Of a DNA stretch of 64,000 nt, positions 45,633-57,246 are shown piece by piece. Under the pieces are notes generated by a model. That model saw nothing but the letters and a program-made list of their open reading frames with translations, had not been told where the DNA came from and ran no database searches. Source of the DNA: Gamsiella multidivaricata (Eukaryota > Mortierellomycota > Mortierellomycetes > Mortierellales > Mortierellaceae). Both the position numbers and the translations under genes were made by a program. The DNA lies in NCBI RefSeq assembly GCF_025024155.1, contig NW_026251743.1, forward strand, positions 248,001-312,000, written 5' to 3'. Each line of letters opens with the position of its first letter. The first letter of the stretch is position 1.

Positions 45633-46025
45633 ATGGCTGATGTACTGGAGGTCAACGACGCGAGTATGCAGGCATTGGCCTCGTATCTCCAAAAGACTCT
45701 CGATCCTTCGACTCGCCATGAAGGTATTATATTATATCCGAAATACTTTGCATCCATTTGCTCTCCTCCAAACTGGATACTAGCAAGAAATAAACCTACT
45801 ATTATGTCTTCCATTGTAGCCGAGCAGTTCCTGAACAAGCTGCAACAGAGCCAAAACTTTGGCCAGTTGGTTCTTCAGCTCGTGGCCACAAAGTCCTTTG
45901 ACGTCAACATCCGCTTTGCCGCATCACTACTGTTCAAGAATTTCGTCCGTAGAAATTGGATGGTAAGATTCACTGGATCCAATTGCGTCTCCTTTGGATA
46001 AAACCCCCATATTCTCTCTCTCTCT

Positions 46026-46065
<40 letters not shown>

Positions 46066-49000
46066 TCGTCTAATAATATGTTTCCTTAATGATAGAACGA
46101 CGACGATGGCGACAGCAGGATCTCGACCGTGGACAGGGATGCAATCAAGAGTAGGATTGTTGACTTGATGACAATCTCAGAGGCCAGGATTCAGCTCCAG
46201 CTCTCGGATGCTGTCACCCAGATTGCTGATAGCGATTTCCCTCAAAAGTGGCAGGGCCTCATTCCAGTATGCAACCTGTATCCCTGCACAATGCATCATT
46301 CTTGAAAGAAAATCGCATGCTTCTTGCACTGCAATGCTAAGCAATCTTTTGTGATGCCATGTCACGGAAACAATAGGAACTCGTTAGCAAACTCAACCCC
46401 AACGACTTTGTCACCAACAATGGACTCTTGCAAACTGCCCACTCTATCTTTCAAAGGTGACCCTTTGCTTCTCATCTTTGTTACTATTCTCACGGATACA
46501 CTATCGGTTTGTTTGGTACACTTTACTCACAAATTAAGTCTTGGATCTGTAGATGGCGACCGTTGTACCCATCCGACAACCTGTATACTGAGATCAAGAT
46601 TGCACTGGAAAGCTTTTGTGAGCCTTACCGGCAGGTGTTCCTGGTGCGTGAACCAGTCTGCACTGGCTATTGCAGCTAAGGAACGTCCCTTTACGTCAGA
46701 GCAACCATACTGACTTATATTCACACTACCTTTGATAGGCCACGGATGCCATGATCCAAGCAAATCCGCAAAATGTCCCTCAACTGAAGGTTCTCTTTGA
46801 GACCCTTTACCTGCTTACGGAAATCTACCATGACCTGAACTGTCACGATATCCCAGAGTTTTTTGTGACACATCTTCAGGAGTTCTTGGGGCTTCTCCAT
46901 AAGTACATGATCTATGAGAATCCGCTTCTTGTTGGAGAGGTGAGTCATCAGAGCACTCACCGCATTTCAGGATCTCAAATCGTCATCCTTTTCATATTGT
47001 TAATACGCTCTCATACTTTTTTTTCAATCCACTTAGGATGAAGACTCGCCAGGACCTGTCTTGCAGGTCAAGGCATCGATTTGTGAGGTTGTGGAGCTTT
47101 ACAGCAAGCGCTACGAGGAGGACTTTACTTCCCTTCCAGAGTTTATTCAAACCTCCTGGTCTCTGTTGACAACCTTAGGATTGGAGCCAAGAAATGACTC
47201 GGTGTGGATTTTTTTTTCTATCAACAATATTTAAGAGAAGGCGTGTTTAGAAGAGCAAAGAGCTGACCAAGAGACATGTATTGTTCTTCATTTTCAAAAG
47301 CTGGTTAGTAAGGCGATGTCATTCTTGACCTCTGTTGTCAAGAACGGACGGCACAGGGATATGTTTAGCTCGAACGACGTACTCTCCCAGCTTTGCGAAA
47401 AGGTTATTTTGCCTAACATGGGTCTGAGAGGTGAGCATCATGATAGGAGGATCATGTACAATGTCTATCATTATATTGGCTATATTAATGTAATGTAACT
47501 CTTCTCAATTAGAATCTGATGAGGAGTTGTTCGAGGATGAGCCGATTGAATATATTCGGCGTGATTTGGAGGGTTCTGATAGCGAAACTCGTCGTAGAGC
47601 AGCAACGGAGTTGGTGCGAGGACTCTTAGATCAATACCCTAAGGAGGTTACAGCCATCATTTCGACTTATATCCAGCATTATCTCCAAAGATATAGTTCG
47701 AATGTCGCACAGAACTGGAAGGACAAGGATGCCGCCATGTTTTTGTTGACAAGTATCGCTGCAAAGAGCGTGGGATCGCAGGTATGGACATTTTTTCAGC
47801 GCCACCGATAGCCATTCACGATACATAACTAACACGAATGCATCCAATCAATAGTTTGGCGCACGCGAAACAAATGCAGAGGTCAACATCTTGGACTTTT
47901 TCGAAAAGAACGTTATTCCGGATCTCACTGCACCTGTTTCAGGAGCCATTCACCCAATTCTGAAAGTCGACGCCATCAAATACCTCTACACGTTCCGAGG
48001 ACAGTTCTCAAAGGATCAGCACCTCGCGGCTCTTCCTTTGCTTGTCAGGCATCTGGAGAGTACTAATTATGCAGTCTATACCTATGCAGCCATCTGCATA
48101 GAGCGCGTCCTGTTCATGCGCGTTTCTGGAAGCACGGGCCCAATGTTGTAAGTGGTTCATTCGTTTAGCAACAAGACAGGAAAGCTGGTACATTGATGAA
48201 GGACGTTCCTGTATTAACGTCAGTGGTATATTTCACTACTGCAGGTTTTCTTCTGACGATATTGCGCCTCAGGCCGAGAGTCTTATTTCCAACCTGTTCC
48301 ACCTTATCGAACTTGGACAGACGCCTGAAAAACTGGCTGAGAACGACTACCTTATGAAGTGTATGTTGATGAAGATTAAGATTGTACTAAATACGGCATT
48401 CAAGATCTTTAACCGATTAGACGACTAATCCGTTTTTTTTTTTTTTTTTTTTTTTTTACGTCAATATAGGTGTGATGCGTGTGATTCTGACAGTCCGGGA
48501 AAAGATGCTACCTCTGGTCAATCTGTGCCTAGCTCGTCTGACGGCATTTGTCCAGGCAGTGAGCTCGAACCCCAGCAACCCTAAGTTCAACCACTATGTT
48601 TTTGAGAGCATTGGCGCGCTGATCAGATTCATCTGTACAGCCCAGCCAGAGGCAGCAGAGCAGTTTGAGAGTCTGCTGTTCCAGCCATTCCAGGTTATTT
48701 TACAGCAGGACATTGCAGAATTCACGCCCTATGTGTTCCAGCTGTTATCGCAGTTGTTATCCTTTCATACCCGTCCTGAGCTCTCGCCTGCATATCAGGC
48801 TATGTTGCCCCCTCTTGTTCAGCCAACTCTCTGGCAGCAGCAAGGTGAGGATATACGATATGCCATGTAGTGTATAGCAGACTTGCTATTTTGCTAATAG
48901 CTATATCGGTATGGCGATGTGTTTAACAATAGGCAATATTCCTGCACTCGTGAAGTTGCTTCAAGCGTATTTGCAAAAGGGGTCGAGCTGGATTATCGCC

Positions 49001-50119
49001 AATAACCACTTGGAACCCCTCTTAGGAGTGTTCCAGAAGCTGGCGTCTTCCAAGATCAACGACCACCATGCATTCGAGCTCTTGCAGACCATGATCGTTT
49101 ATGTGCCAATGTAAGTACTGTCCCATGAGTTTTTTCTTGGCGATTTATTGTAGGAGGTGATTATTCTAACACCTAAATGTAATTGTTTTTGTTTCGTGTA
49201 TAATAAATAATTAATAGGACTGTATTGGGCAATTATATGAAGACGGTGCTGATCATGCTGTTGACGCGTCTGCAGAGCCACAAGACAGACAAGTTCAAAA
49301 AGGGGTTTGTGAACTTTTCGTTCTTTTACATGGCGTTAGACAGAGAGGGCACAGGACCGGATGCGTATTGGGCACTATTTGACAGTGTGCAGACGGGCTT
49401 GTTTGTGCAGTTTTTGAAGACTGTTTGGTTGACTGAGGCACAGAAGGTGTCTGGACGGATCGAGCGCAAGACATGTGCAGTGGCGATGGTCCGACTGGTG
49501 ACCGGATCCAAGACTATTACCGAGGGGACTAACTTTGATGCAGCATGGTAAGACTGTTAGGAGGCAAAGGGTGTCGGCATTCTGTGTATCAAAAACTAAC
49601 ACCATTTTGTTCTTTTTTTGGATATGTGCTGTGTGATGATAGGCCAGCGGTGATGACAGCGTTGGTCAAGTTCTTTGAGGCACCGCAGGATGTGAAGGGA
49701 GCAGCAGCGGATGCGGCAGAGGATGATGTGCTGTATGCGATTGATATTGAGGAGACAGGGTACCAGGCACAGTTCTCACAGCTTGCGACGACATCGACCA
49801 CGAAGGTAGACCCGACAGCACCGATAACAGACCCCAAGCAGGCGCTCGTCGAGGGACTCGTGCGGTTCAACCAGGCGTATCCGGGACGTGTAAGTATTAT
49901 ACATAAGCTATTAGATATGAACTAACGTGTTATGAATCATGAAAAAAAAAAATGCTGTGTCTGTTGTTTGTTCAAAGTGTTCACTTTATTAACACTGCTT
50001 CTACTTTTTTCAATTGAATTTAAAATTGCTTGTAGTTGCAACATGGGCAGGTCCAGTTGCAGCCAGACACACAGGCACACTTAGCCAATTACTTGGCCAC
50101 AGCAGGAGTGTCGCTGTAA
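45633..50119 (+). CDS. CSE1: Exportin-2 / CSE1, importin-alpha re-export receptor
   Basis: Sixteen exons close in phase to 987 aa, against about 960-970 in yeast and animals: 45633-45723, 45820-45962, 46096-46266, 46377-46456, 46553-46643, 46739-46939, 47037-47201, 47301-47430, 47513-47781, 47855-48147, 48245-48360, 48470-48844, 48933-49110, 49218-49547, 49643-49889, 50036-50119. The N-terminal importin-beta domain reads EAEQFLNKLQQSQNFGQLVL and AASLLFKNFVRRNW. CSE1-specific blocks include SDFPQKWQGLIPELVSKLN, LNCHDIPEFF, FEDEPIEYIRRDLEGSD and NHLEPLLGVFQKLASSKIND. CSE1 binds RanGTP and returns importin-alpha to the cytoplasm. Introns carry long T runs (34 T at 46029-46062; about 24 T at 48434-48457). 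Confidence 0.96.
46014..46062. repeat. (TC)n followed by 34-nt T run in a CSE1 intron
   Basis: A TC dinucleotide array runs directly into an uninterrupted T run (46029-46062), near the acceptor at 46095; it is an extreme polypyrimidine tract. Confidence 0.9.
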
Positions 50120-50856
50120 TTCGCTTTTTTTTATCTTCAACCAGCAACATAATCAAGACTTCAGGAATGTTTTGCGAATGGAAACAAGAACAAAATAAAA
50201 GCCCAAGTCCATTTGCCAAAAATCACAAACCGACTCAAGGAGGTGCATGCTGTTACGTGTGTCTTTGTGTTCTGTTTCATTTGCTTTGATGGGTTCGGAT
50301 TGCTTGGCAAGCGCGCATAGATAGCTTGGCAAGCGGGTATGGATACAGGTACTGGAAGGGTACGGAGGACCGGCTGTGTTGTGTGTTGGGGGGCACGGAG
50401 GAAAAGCGACCCATTGCGTATCGGACTGAAGTATGAAGCGATCGGCGGCGAATATCTGTGCCGAATCAGTTGGGAAGAAGTTCGCCGCCGAAGCGAATCG
50501 GACCCACGGACAGAAAGGAAAATGCGGGGCAATATTTTTTACTCGGCTTCATTTTGTGTCTTCTCATAGATATCGCGCTGTTCACCTTACGCTCTCACTC
50601 CCATTCCCGCTCCTACTCAGTCAGTCGCTCAGCCTTGAACACTTCCTCTTCCTTGGGAGCATTCATTCATCTCATCGCCATATTCTCATTACTTTTCTCA
50701 TTCCAAGCCAGTGCCCTCTCACTTTCTTTTTTTACTACTCAACAACCAACCAACGAACCACCTACCACTTGCACTGGCGCCCTTGCACTTTGCACTGGCG
50801 CAAACTGACCTGGCTCACATACACGCACGCTATAGTACAAACACAGAATTGGTACA
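50120..50856. other. Spacer and CT-rich leader of the acyl-CoA-binding gene
   Basis: 737 bp; from 50570 to 50770 the plus strand is C/T-rich (ctctcactcccattcccgctcc), typical of leaders here. No gene seen. Confidence 0.5.
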
Positions 50857-53800
50857 ATGAGTTTCAATGCGAGAAATAGCCCTCCGACTTTGCCGACGAC
50901 AAAAGCTGCCATCCGCTCTCGGTCACCGCCACTTGCACCCTTACCTTCACTCTCAACAACACTTCCAGGACTGACAGCATTTGATCGGGCAGTCCATGTG
51001 GTCAATGTTAGCAACACCACCACACAGGGATACAATGACAGCAGTCAGGCTGGATCATCCAGCGACAGATTTTACTTTTCACCTGAGGAGCAATTATTGG
51101 TAAGTGTCAGTTTTATCCACAGGGGACAAAAAACCATACGGAGCACACAAAGATACGGGATGTATTCATGAATTATGTTTTTCTGTCTCAAGCCATTATT
51201 GATATGACCTTTTCTCAGCAGGGTTCGCCCCAGCTCCATTGCAACCACCACGGCACTCCGAATATCTCTTTCCTTTTGTCTTTTTGCGCCCAATGATTCC
51301 TTGCTGCACGCGTTTGATGCGTTCCCGTTCCTTACTGTTACAATGCCTGTTTCTTCTGCAAAGAGCTTTTATGCGTGGGAATGCAAGATTGGCGTCGTCG
51401 TGTTCTCCGCGTACCTCGTAATAGCGTGGGTGAAAGGAATCTCTCATTAGATGAACAATGGTTATCAATGACGCAAAAGGCGTGTTGATTGTATTGTTCA
51501 TCCATTTCTCTTCAAACAAACAAACAAATAGTAAAAAAAATTCTCGATTGCGATTTCCATGTGAAAAATTAGCTAGAAATGAATAAAAAAAAAAGGGCAC
51601 ACGACCAGACTTGCAAAGAGTCATAGTGGACGTGTGCGTGCATGAACAGGTCTCTTAACTCACCTACACTCGCATCGCATTTCTTTGGGAACATATAGCT
51701 GTACGGTGCATACAAGCAGGCAACCAAGGGCGATGTCAAGGGGCACAAGCCCACGTTCTTTGACATTGCAGCCAGGAGCAAATGGCAAGCCTGGTCCAAC
51801 ATGCGCGGCAAGACCCAGGACGAGGCCCAGGACATCTACGTCGATCTTGTTGTCAAGGTAATGAATGCATCGGCACTTTACTTGATATCAATCAGTTTTA
51901 GGAAACCAAGGAACCATGGGAAAAAGAACGGTCGTTGATATGTATTGCTGTCTATCCATCTCACTTTCATTGTAGTCGCTGACGAAATCGGGGAGCCATC
52001 CGGACCACCATGCACTTGCGGACGAAATCTTGCAGAGACCACTCACATCCCCACTCTTTGATAAGGAACTGCCACCCATCGATGTCGAGACAGGGTCCCC
52101 TCCTCCAACATTATCAATCACCAAAGCCCTTGCAACTGCATCGACGCCATCCAACCAACTTCAAGATGGGAGAAAAGGATCGATTAGTCACTCAATTCGG
52201 TCTACAGTTACAGGAGGGGTTCATTCAGCAGCACCTTCACTCTACGAACTTGCAAATGAGACATTTCCAGACGCCGAAGTAGAGGATCAAGCCTCTCTCA
52301 CGAATGCAGATCCTGGGTACCATGATGTTACAAAGACTGTAGCTGAGAAAGAAGTCTTGGATGAGGACGACTATGCGGCAGAAGTTCAGAAGGTTACATC
52401 AACTCTGTCGTTACCGAGACCGCCTCTTGGGGATCGACATGACGAAATTGGGAACGATGAAGGCGAAGACGAGGATGAAATATACCAGTCATCAGAAGAG
52501 TACGATGAGGACGACATCGATGACAGCATCAGCGATTCCAGCCATGGCTCTGTTCGATCCTTCGATCAACTTGAGCAGCAGACATCTGTCCCTCAGTCGC
52601 CCGTCGTTGAGATCTCTCAAAGCGTCGCATCGCCGAGGCAACACGAACATAATGATGATTTCGTGGATGAGGGCGTCTTTGACGAGGAAGAGAAGGACGA
52701 TCATGAAATTGAAGTTCAAGACCTCCATGGATTTCCGAAGCCAGCAGCCGATCTCGTAGTCAAGGATGGGCCTGAGACGACGGTGGACAAGTCGAATAGC
52801 AGTAGGAGTGGATCTGTCTCCTCAGGGTATGGCGGATCCGTGTTCTCGGACAAGGAGGACACAGCACATAACACATTCGATAGGGTACTTCTTGGTCAAG
52901 ACAAGGCTTCTAATAAGCAACTTGATTTGACATCGCCACCCATCGTACCATACCGGGTGAACATCGTGCACGACGCCAGCATCTCTTCGTTGACACAGCA
53001 GGAACTCAGACATGCCCGTATCAAGGATAATACAGACGAGGACAGCCACAATCCGACCATCGCAGAGCCATCCTCTGCCTCAGCATCATCAACGCCCTCA
53101 ACATCTTCAACATCCCCGCTGCTTTCCATCTCATCAGCAACATCCACTTCGCCAGACCAGCTGGTATGCCCGGTCTCGAAAAAGACGGCCGCATCAGGCG
53201 GTGTATGCCCTGCAGCCATGTTTGCACAGGTTCGAGCCAACACTGCCTCTGCCTCCGCTGCTTCTACTGGGTCAGAAAAATCCGATAGCATTCAATCGGG
53301 CATCAAGACCGAGGATCAGCAAATTGGCACCACTGGACCCAGCTCACGGAGTTCCAATGAAGCCGAGGAGACTGCACCCTTGAGTCCCACCACGTCCATT
53401 CAAAGGCGCGCCATGACGGAGCCAGTACCAGCTGTAGCTGCATCAACAGCAGACGCATCCGCGGCTTCGTCTCCCTCAACCACGACGCGCATCGGTCAGA
53501 CTATTGCATCACATTTCACGGCGCTCAAAAGCAGTTTGGCAGCCGCGTCTGCGCGTGCAACGACATTGGCGCTCTCTGGCGGCTCTACATCTTCTCCTGA
53601 TCGATCCGATCCATCGACCTCCGCTAATCCCAACGCAGTCGTGGTCAGAGATCCTGTCACGAATCAGTCCTTTACAGTGCTCTGCCCTCACATGGCATCG
53701 ACTCAAGTACTCGAGACTGAAATCGTGCGCCTACAGACGGATGTCTCGGTCCTTCACGAAAGACTTGATCTGTTGCAGGAGTCGCTCAAGGTTACATCCC

Positions 53801-54078
53801 AAACTCGGGAGCAGGAACGGCGTTCGCCTCGTGGGATTCTAAAGTTGGTACTGCGGCAAGGATTGATCAATGCGGTGTTGTTGCTGATTGTGTTTGCGGT
53901 GTTGTATAAGCGCAAGTCACCGATCGCGTTTGCGATCTTGGCATATATCGGACAAGGTAGAAAGGAGGGTGAAGCAAGCTGGAGAGCGCTTATGAGATGG
54001 AGTGCGGATTTGATTAGGACTGGGCAAAGAAATCAGCAAAACATGCTTAGAGCTGGGCGTAGGAATGGTTACTGGTAA
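50857..54078 (+). CDS. Acyl-CoA-binding domain protein with C-terminal membrane segment (ACBD4/5-like)
   Basis: Exons 50857-51099, 51699-51857 and 51976-54078 join in phase, 834 aa. The ACBP fold spans about residues 40-140: FDRAVHVVN, SPEEQLLLYGAYKQATKGDV (across the first splice), and RSKWQAWSNMRGKTQDEA with the ligand-contacting Lys-x-x-Ala-Trp. A long acidic and Ser-rich linker follows. Near the C-terminus is a predicted coiled coil (LETEIVRLQTDVSVLHERLD) and a hydrophobic stretch LINAVLLLIVFAVLYKRK (about 763-780). This order, ACBP then coiled coil then C-terminal membrane anchor, is that of ACBD4/5 proteins of peroxisome-ER contact sites; that role is inference. Intron 1 is 599 nt, far longer than others here. 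Confidence 0.85.
51196..51447 (-). CDS. Antisense ORF inside intron 1 of the acyl-CoA-binding gene (doubtful)
   Basis: An ATG-started frame of 83 codons lies on the opposite strand within the 599-nt intron. The product would be very basic with four Cys (CRRNRHCNSKERERIKR... and CRGGCNGAG). No family is recognised and no splice sites or promoter are evident. It may be a chance frame, or a remnant that explains the intron's length. Confidence 0.15.
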   Translation of the reverse strand: MRDSFHPRYYEVRGEHDDANLAFPRIKALCRRNRHCNSKERERIKRVQQGIIGRKKTKGKRYSECRGGCNGAGANPAEKRSYQ

Positions 54079-54079
54079 T

Positions 54080-54085
54080 AATAAA
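54080..54085 (+). terminator. Poly(A) signal of the acyl-CoA-binding gene
   Basis: AATAAA begins one base after the stop codon (ggtaataataaag), so the 3' UTR is probably very short. Confidence 0.5.
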
Positions 54086-54501
54086 GTGTTATCATTAGGG
54101 TATGTCTCCATCAATCATTCCATGGCTCGATGGTTCAGTAGTTCATTTTTTTATTGCCTTGCAACGCGCTTGAAAGCACCAAGGCGGACTTTAGAAACGA
54201 AGAGAAGAAGCAAGGGCACGCAAAGGAATCCATGGGAGGAAGGGATTTCTAAAACAACCAGCTTGGGAAAAGACGAAAAAACATAAGTCGTGGTGTTGAG
54301 GACGTCGAAAGGAGAGAGTAAGCAACTTTCTCGGTCATGACCTCGTCCATGATGGCTTGCTTGAAAAGATACTTCTTTTTGTTCCTCAGGTTCTCACCTA
54401 TTTCGATTGATGCGTGGGCGGTACTTGACCTGCGCTAGGTGGGCCTTATCGACAGCCAAATCGTAGCTTGTGCGGCAATGGGACTAGTTAATGGCCTTAG
54501 G

Positions 54502-54735
54502 CTACTTGAAAAACTTGAGCGGATTACCAAGCCCAAATTCAATATAAATGTCGCAGATCGTGCTGTGCAACAGCGAGTACACGCAATTCAGACGATGCTT
54601 CACCGCGTCGCTCTGGGATTCAGGGATCTTGCGATAGTAGTATTCTGGGTTTGCTCGCATCGCCTTAATACCGATGTTCCCACCGCGAATTTGACGCGTA
54701 AGTCGTAAAACGCGTTGCTCTTCAAAGATGTACAT
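54502..54735 (-). CDS. Gene fragment of unknown family
   Basis: From ATG 54735 the frame reads MYIFEEQRVLRLTRQIRGGN, then AMRANPEYYYRKIPESQSDA and HRLNCVYSLLHSTICDIYIE, compositionally convincing as folded protein. It ends near a GTAATC donor at about 54524 or at the stop at 54502. Downstream on the same strand, 54310-54480 reads KYLFKQAIMDEVMTEKVAYS and could be a further exon. No family is recognised, and no complete model closes. It may be a small gene or a relic. Confidence 0.3.
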   Translation of the reverse strand: MYIFEEQRVLRLTRQIRGGNIGIKAMRANPEYYYRKIPESQSDAVKHRLNCVYSLLHSTICDIYIEFGLGNPLKFFK

Positions 54736-55117
54736 CGGCGAGGAGTTATGGGCGGAAAAACGGGTTGTATCCGATCTGGTATGGCAGCGACAGCACTATT
54801 CTTGCAATGACGACTATTGAGCGCAAAAATTCATAGGCATTGAGCTGCATCTTTTGTAAATTTATTTAGTGCAAAGTATGACAAAGTATGACTACGCGAT
54901 AGACTAGGTGTTGCGGTATCAATATAGATCTGGGATTCACTCTGAAGCCATGATCCAACCGACTTATCCGCCCATACTACGAGTAGAAAGAATTGTACAA
55001 AAGGGCCATTAAAAGGAACCCACCATCGAAAGGTCATGGGTGTTGAAGAATCACACTGAGAGGTGGAGAAAACATGTTCGTAGGGATATGGCCGCCGCGA
55101 TCGAATGGTCTAATGAT
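54736..55117. other. Spacer downstream of metallothionein
   Basis: About 380 bp; a minus-strand frame MQLNAYEFLRSIVVIARIVL (from about 54849) may belong to the fragment at 54735 through a frameshift. Otherwise nothing. Confidence 0.4.
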
Positions 55118-55852
55118 TTAGGCGTTATGGCAGTTGCACTTGCCAGCACAGGTGCAGTTGGCGCTAGTTCTGGACAGATGAATGTAGCGACGAGGATCCG
55201 AGGCGGTGAGTAAACGTGCAATTATATGGTATTAAGAATGTAGTCGTAAGTATGCACAGGATGGATGACGAGACCTACTTTGAGTTGCATCCGCATCCTT
55301 GCTTCTTGGCACACTTGCAGTCCTTGTCGCACTTGCACTCAGCGCCCGAGGATCCCTCGCACTCACAGCTGGTACATCCGCAGCCGTGGCCCTTGGCACA
55401 ATCGCATTGGCCGGCGCAGGTGCACTTGGTACCAGACTGCGTCTTGCAGTTGCAAGGAGCAGTTGAGGACGGTGACGATGACGAGGCCTCACTCTTGCCG
55501 CACTGGCACTTTGATCCACAGCCTTGAGCATCAATACGGCATGCAGAGGACAGTTTTGGATGGGCAGGAATTGTTTCAGGCGTGGGAACAATGATTTGAA
55601 AGAGTTAAATGATGAAATATGACGCGAGCAGAAGGATAAAACAAAGCGAGGGGCAAATATGTAGAATGGAATGATAAAGAGCAGGCGATACGGACAATTG
55701 TATACGACGCACGATTACAGAGAAAGGAGCTTGGGGGCGTGAGGAGGTCAATGGACCGAGTATCGTTATAGCGAGAGTAAGAACAGAGGGTCAATGAAGT
55801 GCTTACCACAACCAGTGCCGCAGGTGCAAACGCTGTTTCCGCAAGGGTTCAT
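55118..55852 (-). CDS. Cysteine-rich metallothionein, three exons
   Basis: Exon 1 (55852-55807) encodes MNPCGNSVCTCGTGC. Exon 2 (55522-55279) and exon 3 (55169-55118) continue in phase to 113 aa. The product has 27 Cys, mostly in C-x-C pairs (GCGSKCQCGKS, CTCAGQCDCAKGHGCGCTSC, CKCDKDCKCAKKQGCGC, and NCTCAGKCNCHNA in exon 3). There is no aromatic residue apart from none visible in the Cys blocks. A Ser-rich spacer separates the first cluster from the rest. This is a metallothionein that binds Cu/Zn/Cd through thiolate clusters in the cytosol. If intron 2 is retained, the codon after Lys97 is TAG, giving a 97-aa form with 23 Cys. Intron 1 is long (284 nt). Confidence 0.92.
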
Positions 55853-56310
55853 GATGGATGGTGAATGGTGAGTGGTAAATGTGTAGATGTTTGAGAAGAA
55901 GTTGTAGGAAAGGAAGAAGGTCGTTGATGGGGCGACAATGCCGGCAATGAAGGGCCTTTTATACAGTCCTCGCCACGTCGACTTGGAGCATCATATTCAT
56001 AATGACATATGTGTTTTGTGATGGGGTTAATGTAGCATATTGCCACATCGCATTGGATATATGCGCATTGCATGTGAGGGAGACCTTCCCGCCCCTTCTT
56101 TGAGTGCTTGTTCTGCTGACCATCCGCGCCGATGAGTCGCTTCGGTTTGTCCTCATAGGAATGGGTGTGCACAAGGGGTATGGCATTTTCCTGACTAGAC
56201 ACCACGAATCAAAACCTCAACCATCCTCATCCACAGTAGCACATGTTTGTTCTTCCTGCCAAAGACTTCAATGGCACTTTATTGACCTGTCCATGTGGCC
56301 ATGAGAAGTA
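55853..56310. promoter_or_regulatory. Promoter region of metallothionein
   Basis: 458 bp upstream of the metallothionein start and downstream of the methyltransferase gene. It should contain its metal-response elements, but no motif could be assigned with confidence by eye. Confidence 0.35.
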
Positions 56311-57030
56311 TTACAGCCGCCGATTGATGTAGAGGTACATGAACACGTCCGGTGCGTGCACCGTATGCCCAGCTTCAGGCTGTGTTCCTGCGTTGTCGAT
56401 CCTTTGCTGCTGCTGGCGCGTCTGCTCAACCTTGACCTCCTCTATCCTTTCCGTCCGCCACAGTCCCTGTCCCAGGCCCTCGGTCCATTCATATTGTCGA
56501 AATCGAGAGTACGATATCACACACCATAGCCCGCCCGGCTGCACCACTACCCTTGCGACCTGCTCGCACAGAGTCTTCAGCTTCGTGCACTCGTCGTCGT
56601 CTCCACATGAAATGGCATCCGAGGTTGACTTATCGACACAGAGCTGAAACGATCCTTGGGGAAGGGCGGACATGTCCAGACAGTCCATCTCTAGGAACTG
56701 AAGAGGGCATTCCCGGGCCGAAGGTGACGAGGGCGACGAGGGCCATCCAATGGCTCGCTCGCATCGCTCTCTCATACGGTTGACGACGGATCCGACAAAA
56801 TCAACGCTTGTAACATGCTGATATCCAGCTCGATACAGGTCCAGGGGCAAATCCGAGTTGCCACAGCCCAGGTTCAGAATCCTTGCAGAGGGATCTCTTG
56901 GAAGTAGGTCAAGGGCCAACAAGTGTGGCCCAAGCACTGTCCATGGCATGAGCCATTCGAAGGATGCTTCGCGATCGAATCGTTGCGACCAGTACTCTTG
57001 CTTATCAAAGGGGGTAGCACCGCTGACCAT
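56311..57030 (-). CDS. Class I SAM methyltransferase, EEF1AKMT4-like
   Basis: A single exon from ATG 57030 (MVSGATPFDKQEYWSQRFDR) to the stop at 56311, 239 aa. The start YW..RF is typical of the family. Motif I is ILNLGCGNSDLPLDLYRAGY, followed by VTSVDFVGSVVNRM with the acidic Asp that contacts SAM ribose. LEMDCLDMSALPQGSFQLCVDKSTSDAI is the motif DK-x-[ST]-x-D that marks eEF1A lysine methyltransferase 4 and relatives. The end VFMYLYINR is a C-terminal strand. It likely methylates a lysine of a translation factor or similar protein (inference from family). Divergent from aprataxin with 216 bp between starts. Confidence 0.82.
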   Translation of the reverse strand: MVSGATPFDKQEYWSQRFDREASFEWLMPWTVLGPHLLALDLLPRDPSARILNLGCGNSDLPLDLYRAGYQHVTSVDFVGSVVNRMRERCERAIGWPSSPSSPSARECPLQFLEMDCLDMSALPQGSFQLCVDKSTSDAISCGDDDECTKLKTLCEQVARVVVQPGGLWCVISYSRFRQYEWTEGLGQGLWRTERIEEVKVEQTRQQQQRIDNAGTQPEAGHTVHAPDVFMYLYINRRL

Positions 57031-57246
57031 TGTAGAGCTGTGGCGAAGGGTAATACTTGTGGTTCCACACTGGGGTGTATATGTCGCGCGTTTGAAGTTG
57101 GCCAAGGTTAAGTCGCTGTGTTGTTCAAAGTCACCTGCAGGTTGCTTCGTAACTTTGCCCCCCCCCCCCCCCCCAAGCACCAGATGCCACTTTTTTATGC
57201 CAGGACACGTTTTGTCCCTATCCAAATCACGATCTTACGCGCCAAG
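57031..57246. promoter_or_regulatory. Bidirectional promoter methyltransferase/aprataxin with 17-nt C run
   Basis: 216 bp between divergent start codons. A homopolymer of 17 C lies at 57158-57174, unique in the window. It may act as a nucleosome-excluding or G-quadruplex-type element on the opposite strand (inference). Confidence 0.6.

Noticed and set aside
55216..55527. Plus-strand frame rich in His and Pro over the metallothionein
   Set aside because: Antisense shadow of the Cys-rich exon (TGC/TGT read as GCA/ACA); no start context or splice partner.
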